A stretch of DNA of 64,000 nt from Cyclobacteriaceae bacterium. Its GTDB lineage: Bacteria; Bacteroidota; Bacteroidia; Cytophagales; Cyclobacteriaceae. Made by a program: the position numbers and the translations under genes. The notes under the pieces are model-generated. The model was not told the origin of the DNA, did no database searches, and worked only from the letters and a program-made list of their open reading frames with translations. The DNA is taken from the NCBI GenBank assembly GCA_019638255.1, contig JAHBUD010000003.1, positions 1-64,000 of the forward strand, read 5' to 3'. Positions 26,184 through 33,653 of this stretch are shown here, in pieces. The first letter of the stretch is position 1. The number at the start of each line of letters is the position of its first letter.

Positions 26184-27224
26184 TTAACAGTATACTTCTT
26201 GTTTTGTGTTCAGAATTTTTTTTAAGGCCTTGTTGAGTTGTTCGAATTCAATTAAAAATCCGTCATGCCCATGTTTGGATTGCAGGGTAATGAGCGAGCT
26301 CTTCAAAATATTATCCGCCAGAAATTTTTGTTCTTGGATCGGAAACAGCACATCATCTTCCACGCCAACCACCAACGCTTTGGCCCGAATGCTTTGCAGG
26401 GCGAGCAGTACGTTCTTTCTACCGCGCGCTACGTTGTGGCTGTCCATTGCTTTGCTTAGAATCCAGTACGTAAACGCGTTGAATCGCAAAGCCAGTTTTT
26501 CACCCTGGTATTGCTGGTACGTTGCAGCCCGAAAGCCATCCACTTTTTCCGTGCTCTTCTCGGCTTGTGCTTCGCCATAGCTTTCGTAGTTTCTGTACGA
26601 CAGCATGGCAATAGCTCGTGCAGCCTTCAGCCCATTGAGTCCAGCCCGCTCATGACTTTCCTTCCAGGTTGGATCGGCCTGAATGGCCAGGCGTTGTGCT
26701 TCATTGAAGGCAATGCCCCAGGGTGAGTGGTGTGCATTACAGGCAATCGGTACAATGTGTTCGAATAGTTCATTCTGCTGAATGGCCCATTCCAACACAT
26801 GCTGGCCGCCTAGCGATCCGCCTATCAGCGTGTGAATTTTTTCAAACTCCAACGACTGGCGCAGCAAATCAAATGCCCGCACAATATCGCGGTTGGTTAT
26901 GGCTGGGAACGAATGGAAAAATGGTTTTCCTGTTTCAGGATTTATGGACAAGGGCCCTGTCGATCCGTAACAGCCGCCCAACGTGTTGGCGCAAACAATC
27001 AGGTAGTGCTGCGGATCAAACGCGGCACCGGGTTCAAACAACTCTTTCCACCATGATGTGAAATCTGAATTTCCGGTAAGCGCATGACACACCCATACAA
27101 CATTCGAACGGTCAGCATTAAGCTTACCGAACAAGGTGTAACGAAGCTGGAAGCCGGGAAGGTATTCCCCCGACTCCAGTTCGAACGGTTTGTTGTAGTG
27201 AAAGGTGTGTGTGTGCTTCTCCAT
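26184..27224 (-). CDS. metX: Homoserine O-acetyltransferase
   Basis: The 346-residue alpha/beta-hydrolase acetylates homoserine from acetyl-CoA. The nucleophile elbow is IGGSLGGQHVLEWA with the catalytic Ser, ahead of the Asp in VVGVEDDVLFP and the His in KHGHDGFLIE. The oxyanion-region sequence CHALTGNSDF and NTLGGCYGSTGP are MetX hallmarks. It sits 17 bp after metY and 32 bp before metB, so the three pathway genes are co-transcribed. Confidence 0.92.
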   Translation of the reverse strand: MEKHTHTFHYNKPFELESGEYLPGFQLRYTLFGKLNADRSNVVWVCHALTGNSDFTSWWKELFEPGAAFDPQHYLIVCANTLGGCYGSTGPLSINPETGKPFFHSFPAITNRDIVRAFDLLRQSLEFEKIHTLIGGSLGGQHVLEWAIQQNELFEHIVPIACNAHHSPWGIAFNEAQRLAIQADPTWKESHERAGLNGLKAARAIAMLSYRNYESYGEAQAEKSTEKVDGFRAATYQQYQGEKLALRFNAFTYWILSKAMDSHNVARGRKNVLLALQSIRAKALVVGVEDDVLFPIQEQKFLADNILKSSLITLQSKHGHDGFLIEFEQLNKALKKILNTKQEVYC

Positions 27225-27241
27225 ATTCCAGGTATATCCGA

Positions 27242-28567
27242 TTAATTTTCTACCAACTCTTTTACAAACACCAGTTCAATGGCTTGCTGCAAATCGGCTT
27301 TGATGTCGTCAATGTGCTCCAAGCCAACCGAAATGCGCAGCAGCGTTGGCAACACGCCAGTTGAAAGTTGTTCTTCTTCCGTGAGTTGTTGATGCGTTGT
27401 GGCCGAAGGTTGAATGATCAACGTTTTCGCATCGCCTACATTGGCAAGGTGGCTCACCAACCTCAGGTTATCGACAAATTTGGTGGCATTCTCTTTCGTG
27501 CCTTTGATGGTGAACGATAACACCGCGCCAAAACCATTTTTCAGATATTTCTTTGCAAGGTTGTGGTAGGTGGAGTTCTTCAGTCCGGGATAGTTTACAC
27601 TTTCCACGTTTGGATGTTGCTCCAGCCATTCGGCAAGGTTAAGAGCATTATCAACCGCGCGTTGAACACGTAGTGATAAAGTTTCCAAACCCTGCAGGAA
27701 GAGGAATGAATTGAACGGACTCAAAGCCGGTCCGAAATCGCGCAACCCTTCAACGCGTGCGCGGATGATGAACGCAATGTTGGGTAAGCCCAGCGGGTTG
27801 CCTTCACCGAACACATCCCAGAATTTTAATCCATGATACCCTTCAGAAGGTTCAGTGAACTGCGGGAATTTTCCGTTGTTCCAGTTGAAATTTCCTCCAT
27901 CAATAATTACCCCACCGATAGATGTGCCATGACCGCCAATCCATTTGGTAGCCGATGCCACCACTACATTGGCTCCGTGTTCAAGCGGACGGAACAAATA
28001 GCCACCGGCTCCAAACGTGTTGTCGACAATCAGCGGAATGTCATGCTTCTTTCCCAGTGCTGCGATGGCTTCAAAATCCGGAATGTTAAACCCAGGATTG
28101 CCAATCGACTCCAGGTAAATTGCTTTTGTGTCTTTGTCGATCAGTTTTTCGAATGCTTCCGATTTGTCACCTTCAGCAAAGCGTGCATCAATACCGAGGC
28201 GTTTGAATGAAACTTTAAATTGATTGTACGTGCCTCCGTACAGGAATGAAGTCGTAACAAAATTGTCACCGGCTTGCAGAATGTTATTCAGTGCAATGAA
28301 CTGTGCAGCCTGGCCGGAGCCAACCGCCAACGCAGCCACACCACCTTCCAATGCTGCAATTCTTTTTTCCAGCACATCGGTAGTGGGGTTCATGATGCGT
28401 GTGTAAATATTGCCGAAATCTTTTAAGGCAAACAAGTTGGCACCATGTTCAGAATCCTTGAACGTATACGATGTAGTTTGATAAATGGGAACTGCGCGTG
28501 AGCGTGTTACAGGGTCAACCTCTTGCCCGGCATGAAGTTGAAGTGTTTCGAAACGATAGTTTGACAT
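27242..28567 (-). CDS. metY: O-acetylhomoserine sulfhydrylase
   Basis: The 441-residue PLP enzyme makes homocysteine directly from O-acetylhomoserine and sulfide. The extended MetY form is shown by length, YTRIMNPTTDVLEKRIAALE, the PLP Lys in VASATKWIGGHGTSIGG, and the insertion that carries GYHGLKFWDVFGEGNP. It is the first enzyme gene after the SAM-riboswitch/poly-Cys leader, so its expression is probably controlled by both signals. Together with MetX and MetB it offers two routes to homocysteine. Confidence 0.92.
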   Translation of the reverse strand: MSNYRFETLQLHAGQEVDPVTRSRAVPIYQTTSYTFKDSEHGANLFALKDFGNIYTRIMNPTTDVLEKRIAALEGGVAALAVGSGQAAQFIALNNILQAGDNFVTTSFLYGGTYNQFKVSFKRLGIDARFAEGDKSEAFEKLIDKDTKAIYLESIGNPGFNIPDFEAIAALGKKHDIPLIVDNTFGAGGYLFRPLEHGANVVVASATKWIGGHGTSIGGVIIDGGNFNWNNGKFPQFTEPSEGYHGLKFWDVFGEGNPLGLPNIAFIIRARVEGLRDFGPALSPFNSFLFLQGLETLSLRVQRAVDNALNLAEWLEQHPNVESVNYPGLKNSTYHNLAKKYLKNGFGAVLSFTIKGTKENATKFVDNLRLVSHLANVGDAKTLIIQPSATTHQQLTEEEQLSTGVLPTLLRISVGLEHIDDIKADLQQAIELVFVKELVEN

Positions 28568-28622
28568 GGGTATATGTGTTTAATGGTTAATGATTGATTT
28601 TCAAAATGGATACAGGCAGATA

Positions 28623-28657
28623 CACGATGACCCGATACGGTCAGTGTACTGATCGTG
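28623..28657 (-). promoter_or_regulatory. Branched stem-loop between the poly-Cys frame and metY
   Basis: An outer 6-bp stem (28623-28628 with 28652-28657) encloses two small possible stems. It lies about 55 bp before the metY start and 28 bp after the stop of the poly-Cys frame. No T run follows it toward metY, so it is not a standard terminator. It may be part of the leader's switching structure. Confidence 0.4.
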
Positions 28658-28685
28658 ATGTTGTTAGGCTATGAAAAAAGGATGC

Positions 28686-28829
28686 TTAACAACAACACGG
28701 ACAACAAATACAAATACAGCAAGGCTGCATTCGCGTTGTCAGGTTGTTGAATAAGGATGTGAAAGTTGAGGATAAAGCACGTAAGCCTTCAAGGCTTGCT
28801 TCAGAGAATGTGTTGATGATGTTTTTCAT
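28686..28829 (-). CDS. 47-residue poly-cysteine leader peptide
   Basis: The frame opens at ATG 28829 (MKNIINTFSEASLEG) and closes at TAA 28686-28688. Its last eleven residues are CCICICCPCCC: eight Cys, all but one of the others being Ile. It lies between the SAM-I aptamer, whose 3' strand ends 11 nt upstream, and metY. Such a block would make translation sensitive to charged tRNA-Cys. A comparable poly-Cys attenuator logic has been described in mycobacteria; I know of no description with a SAM riboswitch in the Bacteroidota. There is no good Shine-Dalgarno site; a preceding ATG-AAA-AAA-TGA overlaps the start by ATGA. Being a product is unproven; a small metal-binding peptide is the alternative. 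Confidence 0.65.
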   Translation of the reverse strand: MKNIINTFSEASLEGLRALSSTFTSLFNNLTTRMQPCCICICCPCCC

Positions 28830-28840
28830 TTTTTCATCGG

Positions 28841-28949
28841 TTTATAGTTCCACACGACCTTCGTGTGGCAGGATTTAGCACCTGTTCTCCTTATCGGAGG
28901 GGGTTGCTAGCGCGTCTTAGAGCCTGTTCTCTCAGCGCTTCTTTATAAA
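28841..28949 (-). promoter_or_regulatory. SAM-I-type (S-box) riboswitch aptamer
   Basis: On the minus strand the elements appear in SAM-I order. P1 is TTTATA (28944-28949) with TATAAA (28841-28846). P2 is AGCGC/GCGCT with an internal AGAG/CTCT stem and a GA-rich kink. It is followed by GCAACC, the P3 hairpin CTCC-GATAA-GGAG, the joining segment GGTGCTAAATCC, and P4 with an 8-bp stem (28850-28857 with 28861-28868). GCAACC and GGTGCTAA are the strongest signatures. P1 ends 11 nt before the start of the poly-Cys frame, so SAM binding may act on translation initiation there. The operon downstream is methionine biosynthesis, as expected. Confidence 0.85.
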
Positions 28950-28985
28950 TCGATTAAGCGATGTGCTTTCTTCGACTTGATGAGA

Positions 28986-29016
28986 CAAACGTAAAGGCTG
29001 GAATTATTGTTTCCAA
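28986..29016 (-). promoter_or_regulatory. Promoter of the methionine operon leader
   Basis: On the minus strand TTG (29014-29016) and TACGTTTG (28986-28993) fit the Bacteroidota promoter, spaced by 20 bp. Transcription should start near 28980, about 30 nt before the aptamer, giving a leader of about 410 nt. Confidence 0.65.
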
Positions 29017-29046
29017 GTAAAGCGTTAAAAAATTTAGAAAAAACTT

Positions 29047-29769
29047 ATGAGTAGCATAGCGAACAATCGTTTGGCAACGTGGATGTTGGTAAGCTTATTC
29101 ACAGCACAGACTTCCACTGCTTCAGCGCAGGATTTCAATGCGTTACGCAACAAAATGGTGACAGAACAATTGCGTAATCGCGGCATTAAATCGGTTGCTG
29201 TTTTAGATGCAATGACAAAAGTTGAGCGACATAAGTTTGTTCCAGAAGCCCTGATCAAAGAGGCCTACAATGACTATCCGTTGCCCATCGGTGAAGGGCA
29301 AACCATTTCGCAACCCTACATTGTTGCGTTTATGACAGAAGCTTTAAATCTTATGCCTACCGACAAGGTGTTGGAGATCGGAACGGGTTCGGGTTATCAA
29401 GCAGCAATACTCGGTGAACTTGTGCAAGAAGTATTCACCATTGAAATCGTTGAGGTTTTAGGCTTACAGGCCACGAAGGTGTTGACAGAACTGGGTTATG
29501 AAAACATTCACGTTCGGATTGGTGATGGCTACGAGGGCTGGCCGGAAGCTGCACCGTTTGAGACGATCATTGTCACGTGCTCTCCGCGAAAAATTCCACA
29601 GCCCTTACAGGATCAACTGGCTGAAGGAGGCCGGATGATTATTCCTGTGGGCGAATCGCACACACAGGAATTGGTGTTGATTACCAAAGAGAAGGGAAAA
29701 CTGAAACGACAAAGCAAGCTACCGGTTAGGTTTGTGCCAATGAAAGATAGTGGGGGGAGGAGGTATTGA
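29047..29769 (+). CDS. pcm: Protein-L-isoaspartate O-methyltransferase, with predicted signal peptide
   Basis: The 240-residue protein is a SAM-dependent repair methyltransferase: MVTEQLRNRGIKS, the isoaspartate-loop sequence GEGQTISQPYIVA, and the SAM motif VLEIGTGSGYQAA. Unlike the usual cytosolic enzyme it has an N-terminal extension (about 27 residues) that looks like a signal peptide: RLATWMLVSLFTAQTSTASA then QDF. The canonical start would correspond to an internal ATG at 29155, but no ribosome site precedes it. Export would separate it from cytosolic SAM, so the localisation is puzzling. Divergent from the met leader. Confidence 0.82.
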   Translation: MSSIANNRLATWMLVSLFTAQTSTASAQDFNALRNKMVTEQLRNRGIKSVAVLDAMTKVERHKFVPEALIKEAYNDYPLPIGEGQTISQPYIVAFMTEALNLMPTDKVLEIGTGSGYQAAILGELVQEVFTIEIVEVLGLQATKVLTELGYENIHVRIGDGYEGWPEAAPFETIIVTCSPRKIPQPLQDQLAEGGRMIIPVGESHTQELVLITKEKGKLKRQSKLPVRFVPMKDSGGRRY

Positions 29770-29804
29770 GCGGCTTGGATGCATAAACAACAAATCAGGT
29801 ATTG

Positions 29805-30647
29805 TTAATAATTTACCACTCTTGTGTGATTTGTTTTTACTAATCCATAAATCATAAATGCCAACCCAATGAATATATAAGGAAGACTTAAAAGTTGTCC
29901 CATATTAAGGATCAAGCCGTCTTCAAATCCTACTTGGTTTTCTTTAAAGAACTCAACAAAAAATCTCGCCACAAATATCAAAACCAAGACAAAACCAAAG
30001 AAGAATCCGTTTTTAAGTTTTGCTTGCTTAGTTTTATAAAGGCTAATCATAATTATAAAAATCAGAAAATATGAAATGGCTTCATATAATTGAGCAGGAT
30101 GTCTTGGAACATTATCGACTCTTTCAAAAATAAAGCCCCAAGGTCTGGTTGTAGGGGTTCCCAATATCTCAGAATTCATCAGGTTTGCAAGCCTGATAAA
30201 GCCCCCGCTTAAAGCCGCAACAACAGCAATCAGATCAATTGTATCAATCATTGGGTGCTTTGTTTTTCTTGAGTAGAAAAACAAAGCAATTATTAATCCC
30301 AACGCTCCGCCATGACTGGCTAATCCTTGATAACCAATGAATTCAACTCCTCCTTCAGGAAGAATTATAAACGGTAAAATTATTTCTAAAGGATTTGACA
30401 AATAGTAGGATGGTTCATAGAACAAACAATGGCCTAGTCTTGCGCCAATAATAATTCCGATCACTCCATATATTGTTAGTGTATCTAAGTTTTCTACCGG
30501 GATATTTTCATTTTTAAAAATCCATTTTAAAATAAAGATGCAAAGCATTATTCCGCCAGCAAATAGTATCCCATAGTATCTTAATGAGAAGCCCATGATG
30601 TTGATAATCTCAGGATTGATATCCCAATAAATAAAACCTAATTGCAT
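29805..30647 (-). CDS. lgt: Prolipoprotein diacylglyceryl transferase
   Basis: Lgt adds diacylglycerol from phosphatidylglycerol to the lipobox Cys of prolipoproteins. The 280-residue protein has about seven membrane segments and the family's motifs: LRYYGILFAGG, GARLGHCLFYEP, SHGGALGLI with the key His, a signature region IRLANLMNSEILGTPT, and PRHPAQLYEA. The gene is clearly richer in A+T than its neighbours (short samples run about 30-40% G+C by eye, against mid-40s nearby), which may mean acquisition or different selection. It is convergent with pcm. Confidence 0.9.
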   Translation of the reverse strand: MQLGFIYWDINPEIINIMGFSLRYYGILFAGGIMLCIFILKWIFKNENIPVENLDTLTIYGVIGIIIGARLGHCLFYEPSYYLSNPLEIILPFIILPEGGVEFIGYQGLASHGGALGLIIALFFYSRKTKHPMIDTIDLIAVVAALSGGFIRLANLMNSEILGTPTTRPWGFIFERVDNVPRHPAQLYEAISYFLIFIIMISLYKTKQAKLKNGFFFGFVLVLIFVARFFVEFFKENQVGFEDGLILNMGQLLSLPYIFIGLAFMIYGLVKTNHTRVVNY

Positions 30648-30718
30648 TTGTGAATAGTCTTTCGTTTTGATTGGGGCCTCGTGCTAATCATTTGGCTAGA
30701 AGTACTTTTCAAAATCAG

Positions 30719-31162
30719 TTATCGGTACTTCTTAATCAACTGTATCTGCCCAATATGATAGATGTCGTGATGGATAATGCCGTGCAGGAGCACAAAGAAA
30801 TCGTATTTACGATTGGCTACTTCTTCCCAAAGTTTTTCGGATGAGATGGTTTCAATGGCATTGAGCAGTGCCACCTGACTTTCTTCTAATTGCTGTAAAG
30901 CAGTTGGCCAATCGGTTTCAGGAGGGAAATTTTGATCATCGGATAATTCAAATGTGGTGTTGCCCAGTAATCGATTTGTTACGAACGTACGCCACGACAC
31001 CATATGCTGTACCAATTGAACAATGCTGTGGCTGTCACCTACTTTTTTTCTACACGTAGTGGCATCAATATCTTTCAATACATCTTTTACGGAAGGTCCG
31101 TGCCAGGCTTTTCCATCGTAAACCCGTTGAATAAGGTTACTTAGGTTTTTTATTTCTTGCAT
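30719..31162 (-). CDS. DinB-family protein
   Basis: A 147-residue four-helix-bundle protein of the DinB superfamily. The possible metal ligands are His in QLVQHMVSW and the His pair in HHDIYHIGQIQL, the classic spacing of DinB Ni/Zn sites. Some superfamily members are thiol-dependent S-transferases (bacillithiol or mycothiol); this one's substrate is unknown. It begins 3 bp after fabG and is likely in the same operon. Confidence 0.75.
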   Translation of the reverse strand: MQEIKNLSNLIQRVYDGKAWHGPSVKDVLKDIDATTCRKKVGDSHSIVQLVQHMVSWRTFVTNRLLGNTTFELSDDQNFPPETDWPTALQQLEESQVALLNAIETISSEKLWEEVANRKYDFFVLLHGIIHHDIYHIGQIQLIKKYR

Positions 31163-31165
31163 GTT

Positions 31166-31915
31166 TTAGGTGAGCATGCCACCATCTACTTGTAGAACTT
31201 GTCCGGTAATGTAAGCTGACATATCCGATGCCAGGAACACACAAGCATCGGCAACGTCTTCGGGTTTACCACCACGCTTTAATGGAATGGCATCGCGCCA
31301 GCCTTGTACGGTTTTCTCATCCAGTTTCCCGGTCATTTCTGTTTCAATGAATCCCGGTGCGATGGCATTTGAACGAATACCGCGTGAGCCTAATTCCAAC
31401 GCAACAGATTTTGTAAAACCTAAAATACCGGCTTTGGAGGCAGCATAATTTGATTGCCCGGCATTTCCTTTTAATCCCACCACCGATGTCATATTGATAA
31501 TGGAACCACTTTTTTGCTTCATCATCGGTTTGGTGGCAGCTTTCACCGTGTTGAAGCACGACTTCAGGTTTACATTAATCACTTTATCCCATGCCTCTTC
31601 ATTCAGGCGGAGCAACAGGTTGTCCATGGTGATACCAGCATTGTTTACCAATACATCTAATGAACCAAAATCAGCAACTACGTCATTAATGAGTTTGTCA
31701 GCTTGTACAAAATCAGAAGCATCGGAGCGATAGCCTTTTGCTTTCACGCCTTTTGAAGCAAGCTCAGCCTCCAGTGCCAGCCCTTGTTCAACACTTGATA
31801 GATAGGTGAAGGCCACATTGGCACCTTGCTCAGCAAACTTGAGCGCGATTGATCTTCCTATTCCTTTAGATGCTCCTGTTACGAGTGCGTTTTTTCCCTG
31901 AAGTAATTTCATCAT
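31166..31915 (-). CDS. fabG: 3-oxoacyl-[acyl-carrier-protein] reductase
   Basis: The 249-residue classical SDR has TGASKGIGRSIAL for NADP binding, NNAG in VLVNNAGITMDN, the catalytic Ser in NMTSVVG, and YAASKAG with the Tyr-Lys pair. The C-terminus (VFLASDMSAYITGQVLQVDG) matches FabG closely. It reduces 3-oxoacyl-ACP in type II fatty acid synthesis. No other fab genes are nearby, so a different 3-oxoacyl substrate remains possible. Confidence 0.85.
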   Translation of the reverse strand: MMKLLQGKNALVTGASKGIGRSIALKFAEQGANVAFTYLSSVEQGLALEAELASKGVKAKGYRSDASDFVQADKLINDVVADFGSLDVLVNNAGITMDNLLLRLNEEAWDKVINVNLKSCFNTVKAATKPMMKQKSGSIINMTSVVGLKGNAGQSNYAASKAGILGFTKSVALELGSRGIRSNAIAPGFIETEMTGKLDEKTVQGWRDAIPLKRGGKPEDVADACVFLASDMSAYITGQVLQVDGGMLT

Positions 31916-31931
31916 TATTTGGTTTGATGGT

Positions 31932-31939
31932 CAAAAATA
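31932..31939 (-). promoter_or_regulatory. Candidate -7 promoter box for fabG
   Basis: On the minus strand TATTTTTG fits TAnnTTTG and lies 16 bp before the fabG ATG. A clear -33 TTTG at the usual distance was not found. Confidence 0.4.
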
Positions 31940-32003
31940 GCCAATTCCATCAAAATTCATGGATTTTTATCCATTCATGTTGGCTTCAGCTTAGCCCTTT
32001 TTG

Positions 32004-32034
32004 TTTGAAAGAGCCACGGCTGGTCTTATCTTTG
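32004..32034 (+). promoter_or_regulatory. Promoter of lpdA
   Basis: TTTG (32004-32007) and TATCTTTG (32027-32034) are spaced by 19 bp, an exact match to the Bacteroidota form. The lpdA ATG follows 28 bp later, so the expected 5' leader is short. Confidence 0.7.
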
Positions 32035-32062
32035 GCCACTTAATATTTAACCTGATTTGTTT

Positions 32063-33454
32063 ATGTCTAAATACGATCTTATTGTCATTGGTTCTGGTCC
32101 GGGTGGTTATGTTGCTGCAATCCGTGCCTCGCAGTTGGGTATGAAAGTAGGGGTGGTTGAAAAGGCTGAGTTGGGCGGGGTGTGTCTTAATTGGGGTTGC
32201 ATTCCCACCAAAGCGTTGTTAAAGAGCGCTAACGTATTTGAATATATCAAACACGCGAAAGATTATGGCATTGAAGTAAAAGATGCAAAAGCAGACTTGC
32301 AAGGTATGGTGAAGAGGAGCCGCGATGTAGCAGGCGGAATGAGCAAAGGCATACAGTTCTTATTTAAGAAAAATAAGATTGATCATATTGCCGGGCATGG
32401 TAAATTGAAGAAAGGCGGCAAAGTAGAAGTAACTGCTGCTGAAGGTAAGAAGACAGATTATGACGCTAAGCATATTATTGTAGCTACAGGTGGCCGTTCA
32501 CGTGAATTGCCAGCGTTGAAAATTGATGGAAAAAAAATTATCGGCTATCGTGAAGCGATGGTATTAGAAAGCCAGCCTAAAAAAATGTTGGTGGTAGGCT
32601 CTGGTGCTATTGGTGTTGAGTTTGCATATTTCTATAATTCAATCGGTACGGAAGTTACCATTGTTGAATTCATGCCACGCATTGTACCGGTTGAAGATGA
32701 AGAAGTTTCAAAGGCATTAGAAAAATCATTCAAGAAGTCTGGCATGACGATTCATACCAGCTCAGAAGTAACCGCTGTCGATGCAAAAGGAAAAGGTTGT
32801 GTGGCAACCGTGAAGACTCCTTCCGGTGAGATCAAGATCGAAGCTGATGTTGTGCTTTCTGCAGTAGGTGTAACAACAAACCTGGAAGGCATTGGCCTGG
32901 AGGATGTTGGTGTGAAAACCGACAAAGGAAAAATATTAGTTGACGACTTTTACAAAACCAATGTAAACGGAGTGTACGCCATAGGCGATGTGGTAAAAGG
33001 CCCTGCCCTGGCACACGTAGCCTCCGCTGAAGGGATCATTTGTGTTGAAAAAATTGCAGGTCACAATCCTGAACCGATGAACTACAACAACATTCCGGGT
33101 TGTACGTACTGCTCACCTGAAATTGCATCCGTTGGCTACACCGAAGAAGCCGCGAAGAAGGCGGGATATCAGATTAAAGTTGGCAAGTTCCCATTCACCG
33201 CCTCCGGTAAGGCAAAGGCAGCTGGGGCAGCCGATGGATTTGTAAAAGTGATCTTTGATGCGAAGTATGGCGAGTGGTTAGGCGCACACTTTATTGGAGC
33301 CAATGTAACTGAAATGATTGCCGAGGTTGTTGTTGCCCGCAAATTGGAAACAACAGGCCATGAAATAATCAAGTCGGTTCATCCACACCCTACGATGAGT
33401 GAAGCCGTAATGGAAGCAGCAGCAGCAGCTTACGATGAAGTAATTCACCTTTAA
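32063..33454 (+). CDS. lpdA: Dihydrolipoyl dehydrogenase
   Basis: The E3 component of 2-oxoacid dehydrogenase complexes and the glycine cleavage system. The 463-residue protein has the FAD motif IGSGPGGYVAAI, the redox disulfide in CLNWGCIPTK, the NAD motif VVGSGAIGVEFA, and the C-terminal HPHPTMSEA with the active His. The start is ATG 32063; a TTG six bases upstream is in frame but not needed. No E1 or E2 genes are adjacent. A strong terminator follows, so it is likely monocistronic. Confidence 0.93.
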   Translation: MSKYDLIVIGSGPGGYVAAIRASQLGMKVGVVEKAELGGVCLNWGCIPTKALLKSANVFEYIKHAKDYGIEVKDAKADLQGMVKRSRDVAGGMSKGIQFLFKKNKIDHIAGHGKLKKGGKVEVTAAEGKKTDYDAKHIIVATGGRSRELPALKIDGKKIIGYREAMVLESQPKKMLVVGSGAIGVEFAYFYNSIGTEVTIVEFMPRIVPVEDEEVSKALEKSFKKSGMTIHTSSEVTAVDAKGKGCVATVKTPSGEIKIEADVVLSAVGVTTNLEGIGLEDVGVKTDKGKILVDDFYKTNVNGVYAIGDVVKGPALAHVASAEGIICVEKIAGHNPEPMNYNNIPGCTYCSPEIASVGYTEEAAKKAGYQIKVGKFPFTASGKAKAAGAADGFVKVIFDAKYGEWLGAHFIGANVTEMIAEVVVARKLETTGHEIIKSVHPHPTMSEAVMEAAAAAYDEVIHL

Positions 33455-33477
33455 ATAAACCCATAAGGGATTCGTTA

Positions 33478-33504
33478 AAGCCGGCCGGTTGTGCCGGCTT
33501 TTTT
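33478..33504 (+). terminator. Intrinsic terminator of lpdA
   Basis: An 8-bp perfect GC-rich stem (33478-33485 with 33493-33500) with a 7-base loop is followed by six T. It begins 23 bp after the lpdA stop. Confidence 0.85.
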
Positions 33505-33641
33505 ATTTAAAGGCACGGTTATTTTTAGACTTGATCTTGGGGTAAAACCTTCATGATCTTCATTTTTAACTAAAATTCAACAGGCTTTACAAGAGGTTAG
33601 TTTTTTACACTTTTTTAACAGTTTCCGCTTTTCAGATTTAA

Positions 33642-33649
33642 TACTTTTG
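33642..33649 (+). promoter_or_regulatory. Candidate -7 box immediately before the large TPR gene
   Basis: TACTTTTG fits TAnnTTTG but ends only 4 bases before the ATG at 33654. If active, transcription would begin at or inside the start region, which would mean a leaderless message or a start at one of the next ATG codons (33660, 33666, 33669). Confidence 0.3.
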
Positions 33650-33653
33650 TTTC

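Noticed and set aside
28686..28829. Poly-Cys frame as a metallothionein-like protein gene
   Set aside because: Position between aptamer and metY, and Cys limited to the last 11 codons, fit a sensor leader better, though binding of metal is not excluded.
28850..28868. The GC hairpin near the aptamer end as a terminator
   Set aside because: It has no T run and fits as P4, inside the closing P1 helix.
28841..28949. SAM-II or another SAM-riboswitch class for the met leader
   Set aside because: SAM-II also occurs in this phylum, but the order P1, P2 with kink, GCAACC, P3, GGTGCTAA, P4, P1 is that of SAM-I.
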